Source of the DNA: JAPLJC01 sp963697965
Lineage (GTDB): Bacteria > Desulfobacterota > Desulfobaccia > Desulfobaccales > 0-14-0-80-60-11
NCBI GenBank assembly: GCA_963697965.1
Contig: OY969108.1
Span: 1,674,001 to 1,738,000, forward strand
DNA: 64,000 nucleotides
Reading direction: 5' to 3'
In this document: one piece after another, positions 61,180-64,000 of the stretch
Numbering within the stretch: the first letter of the stretch is position 1
Layout of the letters: every line of letters starts with the position of its first letter
Position numbers and translations under genes: made by a program
Notes under the pieces: model-generated
Told to the model about the DNA's origin: nothing
The model's database searches: none
Seen by the model: the letters and a program-made list of their open reading frames with translations, nothing else

Positions 61180-62844
61180 ATCCATCACCCGTTTGGCAAC
61201 CTGACTGGATTAAAATCCCACCAGTATCGCCAATTGGAGCGGCTCTACCGCCGCAAGGTGCCCCTGGCCTCCCTCCTCACCCCGGAGCTGGCCCGCCAAC
61301 TGGCAGAAATCTCCCGGTCCCTGCACCGGCAGGTAGGGGTGCTTCTGGATCGCCAGGGGGTGGTGAGCCACGTCCTGGTGGGGGACGCCAAGGGCCTGAT
61401 TATTCCCCCTCTGCCCCGGGAGCGCGGCGTCAAGGGCCGCCTCAAGGGCCTCCGCCTGATCCATACCCACCTGGACGCCAGCCCCCTGACCCGGGACGAC
61501 TTGATGGACCTGGCCTTGCTGCGCCTGGACGCGGTGGCCGCGGTCAGCGCCGGCGCCGACGGGCAGGCGGGGGCTATCCAGGTGGCCCACCTGCTGCCCC
61601 GGCCCCTGGACGGGCATAACTGGGCCATTATCGAGGCCTCCCACCCCGGGGCCTTGAACCTCGATTTTGCCGCCCTGGTCGCTTCCCTGGAAGAAGAACT
61701 GGCACAGGTGGAGACGGCCGGGGAGGAGGGTAGGGGCCGGGAACGGGCCATCCTGATCGGGGTCACCGGCAATAACCGGGTGGCCGCGGAAGACTCCATG
61801 GAAGAACTCTCTGAACTGGCCAGGTCCGCCGGCCTGGAGGTGGCGGCCACCCTCATCCAGCGCCGGCCGCGCTTCGATCCCCGCTTTCTCATGGGCAAGG
61901 GCCGTCTTTCGGAACTGGTCGTCCAGGGCCTGCAACAGGGTGCGGACCTGCTGGTGTTCGACTCCGAGCTGAGTCCGTCCCAGGTGCGTTCCATCACGGA
62001 CTTCACCGAACTCAAGGTCCTGGACCGCACCCAACTGATCCTGGACCTGTTCGCCCAGCGAGCCCGCAGCCGGGAAGGCAAGCTCCAGGTGGAGATGGCC
62101 CAGGTGAACTACCTGCTGCCCCGCCTGGTGGGCAAAGGAGACGCCCTCTCCCGCCTGATGGGGGGCATCGGCGGCCGGGGTCCGGGGGAGAGCAAGCTGG
62201 AGATGGACCGCCGCCGCCTCAGGGACCGCCTGCACCGGCTGCGCCAGGAGCTGGCCCGGGTGGGGGCGGAACGCCGGGAGCGGCGCCAGCCCCGGCGGCG
62301 CCAGGGCCTGCCGGTTCTTTCCATCATCGGCTACACCAACGCCGGCAAATCCACCCTGTTCAATGCCTTGACCAAGGCCGGAGTGCTCTCCGAGGACCGC
62401 TTCTTCGCCACCCTGGACCCCACCAGCCGCCGCCTGCGTTTTCCCCGGGAGCGGGAAGTGATTATCACCGACACCGTGGGTTTCATCAAAAACCTGCCCA
62501 AGAACCTGCTGGAAGCCTTTAAGGCCACCCTGGAGGAATTGGCGGAGGCCGACCTCCTCATCCACGTGGTGGACCTGAGCAACCCCCGGTTCGTGGAGCA
62601 GATGGCCGTGGTGGCAGACATCCTGGCCTCCCTTAACCTGCAGGAGAAGCCGCTCCTCACGGTCTTTAACAAGGCCGACCTGGCGGACCGCAATCTGGCC
62701 GCGCTCCAGTGCCGTATCCATGGCGGGGTGGCCATTTCGGCTATCGATCCGGGGAGCCTGCCTCCCCTCATCGCCCGCCTGGAGCGCCAGGTGGATGAAC
62801 TGGCCGCCCGGACCGATTGGGGCAGACTGCAGAGGGAACTTTAG
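61180..62844 (+). CDS. hflX: GTPase HflX
   Basis: A 554-residue ribosome-associated GTPase. The HflX N-terminal domain begins at GNLTGLKSHQYRQLERLYRRKVP. Core blocks include DSMEELSELARSAGL, FLMGKGRLSEL, RTQLILDLFAQRARSREGKLQVEMAQ and GGIGGRGPGESKLEMDRR. G-motifs are GYTNAGKST, DTVGFIKNLP and FNKAD. The start is not settled: the frame is open to 61036, but that part is repeats. GGAGG at 61170-61174 points to an ATC (61180) or another non-standard start; no ATG, GTG or TTG lies there in frame. Confidence 0.9.
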   Translation: MHHPFGNLTGLKSHQYRQLERLYRRKVPLASLLTPELARQLAEISRSLHRQVGVLLDRQGVVSHVLVGDAKGLIIPPLPRERGVKGRLKGLRLIHTHLDASPLTRDDLMDLALLRLDAVAAVSAGADGQAGAIQVAHLLPRPLDGHNWAIIEASHPGALNLDFAALVASLEEELAQVETAGEEGRGRERAILIGVTGNNRVAAEDSMEELSELARSAGLEVAATLIQRRPRFDPRFLMGKGRLSELVVQGLQQGADLLVFDSELSPSQVRSITDFTELKVLDRTQLILDLFAQRARSREGKLQVEMAQVNYLLPRLVGKGDALSRLMGGIGGRGPGESKLEMDRRRLRDRLHRLRQELARVGAERRERRQPRRRQGLPVLSIIGYTNAGKSTLFNALTKAGVLSEDRFFATLDPTSRRLRFPREREVIITDTVGFIKNLPKNLLEAFKATLEELAEADLLIHVVDLSNPRFVEQMAVVADILASLNLQEKPLLTVFNKADLADRNLAALQCRIHGGVAISAIDPGSLPPLIARLERQVDELAARTDWGRLQREL

Positions 62845-62851
62845 AGTGGCG

Positions 62852-63499
62852 TCATTCGGGGTGTGCGGCTTCCAGATTTTGATGAACAACCTGGTCTTCT
62901 GCCAATTTATCCGGCAAACTCTGCTTTTTGACGACCAACGTGCCGGCCATGATGTCGTGCAGGGCCTGTTTCTTGGCGGTCCAACCGGCCATCATAAAGC
63001 CGATATAGAGAATCAGCTCCGAGACAAACTTGCCGAAATATCTGCCGGTGGCCCTGCCGAAGGAGAGACGTTCCCCCTTAAGGTCGGTAACATTGAGGCC
63101 CAGGGCCATCTTGCCCAGGGTTGCCTGGTGGGAGGAAGACTCCATGAGGGCCCAGTAGAGCCAGGGGACTACCATGATGATCAAAAATATCAGGGGGCGG
63201 CTCCTCCTTAATACTTCAACCCCATATCTTCCGGCACTGAGTCCGGCAGGCACTCCCAGGAGCACTCTCACCTCGGTGACGATGGTTACGGCGCCCAGAG
63301 TCACAATGGAAATAAAGATGGCATCAATAATAAATGCCACCAATCTGAGCCAAAAGCCCGCATATGCAAAGGGGACCAGTTGTCTGGCACCGGTCCTCTG
63401 GAGCTGCGGCCCTGGGGCTCCCCAATTGAGGGTTTGGCCGCAGTTTTGGCAGAAATTGCTCGATTCCGGCGCCTCTTGGCCGCAGGCTGGACAGAACAT
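62852..63499 (-). CDS. RDD family membrane protein with zinc ribbon
   Basis: A 215-residue protein with an N-terminal zinc ribbon (CPACG near residue 3, CQNCG near residue 17) and an RDD membrane domain with three main spans (LRLVAFIIDAIFISIVTLGAV, PLIFLIIMVVPWLYWAL, SELILYIGFMMAGWT). The RDD motif's R and D residues are in FWLRLVAFIIDA. Function is unknown; relatives are proposed to be ion exchangers. Confidence 0.88.
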   Translation of the reverse strand: MFCPACGQEAPESSNFCQNCGQTLNWGAPGPQLQRTGARQLVPFAYAGFWLRLVAFIIDAIFISIVTLGAVTIVTEVRVLLGVPAGLSAGRYGVEVLRRSRPLIFLIIMVVPWLYWALMESSSHQATLGKMALGLNVTDLKGERLSFGRATGRYFGKFVSELILYIGFMMAGWTAKKQALHDIMAGTLVVKKQSLPDKLAEDQVVHQNLEAAHPE

Positions 63500-63530
63500 T
63501 TACTCCCTCCCCTAAGGATTTACCTTTAAA

Positions 63531-64000
63531 TTACCAAACTCCCTTGGTGGACGGCACCCCTTCGACCCGGGGTTCAGGCTGGGTGGCCATATCCAGGGCC
63601 CGGCCGGCGGCCTTGAAGATGGCCTCCAGGATGTGGTGGGTATTGTCCCCATAGGGCACGCTGATGTGCAGGGTCAGGCCGCCATGGACGCAGACCGCCC
63701 TCCAGAACTCCTTGACCAACTGCGGGTCCAGGCCGGCGCCCCCCGAGGGCAGGGTCGCATCCAGATGCAGGAAGGGGCGGTTGCTCAGGTCGACTGAGAC
63801 CTGGGCCAGGGCTTCGTCCATGGGTACCCGGGCCTCCCCGAAACGGCGCACCTGGGGGTGGCCCTGCAGGGCCTCCCGGAAGGCCTGCCCCAGGCAAATG
63901 CCGATATCCTCCACGGTGTGGTGCTGGTCCACTTCCAAGTCCCCGCTGGCCTTGACCTTCAGATCGAAATAGCCGTGGGCCGCGAAGAGGTTAAGCATGT
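63531..64000 (-). CDS. hisB: Imidazoleglycerol-phosphate dehydratase (partial, N-terminus outside window)
   Basis: The C-terminal 156 residues of HisB, which dehydrates imidazoleglycerol phosphate in histidine synthesis. Mn-binding His/Glu residues are visible in GDLEVDQHHTVEDIGICLGQA and YGDNTHHILEAIFKA. The window begins in the HMLNLFAAHG motif, so the first 40 or so residues lie beyond 64000. Confidence 0.95.
   Translation of the reverse strand, partial: MLNLFAAHGYFDLKVKASGDLEVDQHHTVEDIGICLGQAFREALQGHPQVRRFGEARVPMDEALAQVSVDLSNRPFLHLDATLPSGGAGLDPQLVKEFWRAVCVHGGLTLHISVPYGDNTHHILEAIFKAAGRALDMATQPEPRVEGVPSTKGVW

Noticed and set aside
61210..62889. A 559-codon open frame on the minus strand opposite hflX
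   Set aside because: HflX motifs are complete on the plus strand; the antisense product has no domain and a Gln/Gly/His-rich composition.

Overview
The window looks like chromosome of a GC-rich, strictly anaerobic sulfate-reducer-type bacterium of the Desulfobacterota. A Desulfobacca-like lineage is my inference. The signs are a complete Hmc transmembrane redox complex with a 16-haem HmcA, an AhbC-type radical SAM enzyme of the sirohaem-dependent haem pathway, a RACo/AcsV corrinoid-protein reactivase (Wood-Ljungdahl pathway), a PxxKW cysteine-rich protein, DsrC-family domains, and two metal ECF transporters with an anaerobic cobaltochelatase. I saw no rRNA, tRNA, CRISPR array or transposase gene.

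Layout. 1-8000: housekeeping genes, mostly on the minus strand (response regulator fragment, pyrE, NUDIX hydrolase, site-2 protease, RsuA/RluB pseudouridine synthase, trpS, a crotonase, two kinases), plus a structured plus-strand locus at 840-1223 with two tiny membrane-peptide frames and a possible c-di-GMP riboswitch. 8000-15800: two convergent ECF transporters. The plus-strand one has a nickel-type CbiM/NikM signature. The minus-strand one has a cobalt-type signature, carries cbiK, and sits behind a clear cobalamin riboswitch and intrinsic terminator. 15800-20350: LigD-type phosphoesterase, PxxKW protein, aminotransferase, nadK and a deoxyhypusine-synthase-like gene. 20350-25760: a rearranged block with a protein of two fused DsrC-like domains, flanked by 98-bp direct repeats, then a CDF/TauE chimeric pseudogene, slipin, a split chromate transporter and an intact TauE. 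26000-35100: nitrogen assimilation (amtB, glnK, a MvhD-like protein, and glutamate synthase split over three polypeptides). 35300-40600: RACo and small DNA-repair or exported proteins.

40800-53960 is an electron-transfer island. A module (monohaem cytochrome c, 56-aa membrane peptide, 11-haem cytochrome fused to a cytochrome b) is present twice in tandem. Each copy is followed by a decayed remnant of a further cytochrome, and the island ends with hmcABCDEF. All three transcription units share a nearly identical promoter. The likely job is moving electrons between the menaquinone pool and periplasmic haem proteins, and across the membrane to HmcF. 54000-64000: VTT membrane protein, two paralogous exported proteins, cold-shock protein, ahbC, a ClpX-like ATPase, a cyclodeaminase, hflX, an RDD protein and the edge of hisB.

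Intergenic DNA carries several repeat families: heptanucleotide tandem tracts (TTCAARG, GTAAAAA, TTTTGCC, TTTTCGG types) often arranged as inverted pairs, a roughly 155-bp MITE-like element in two copies, a TCATNCTGAG/GCGAAGCG inverted repeat in three copies, and REP-like palindromes. Start codons were reassigned where a ribosome-binding site or a repeat boundary showed that the longest frame is too long.
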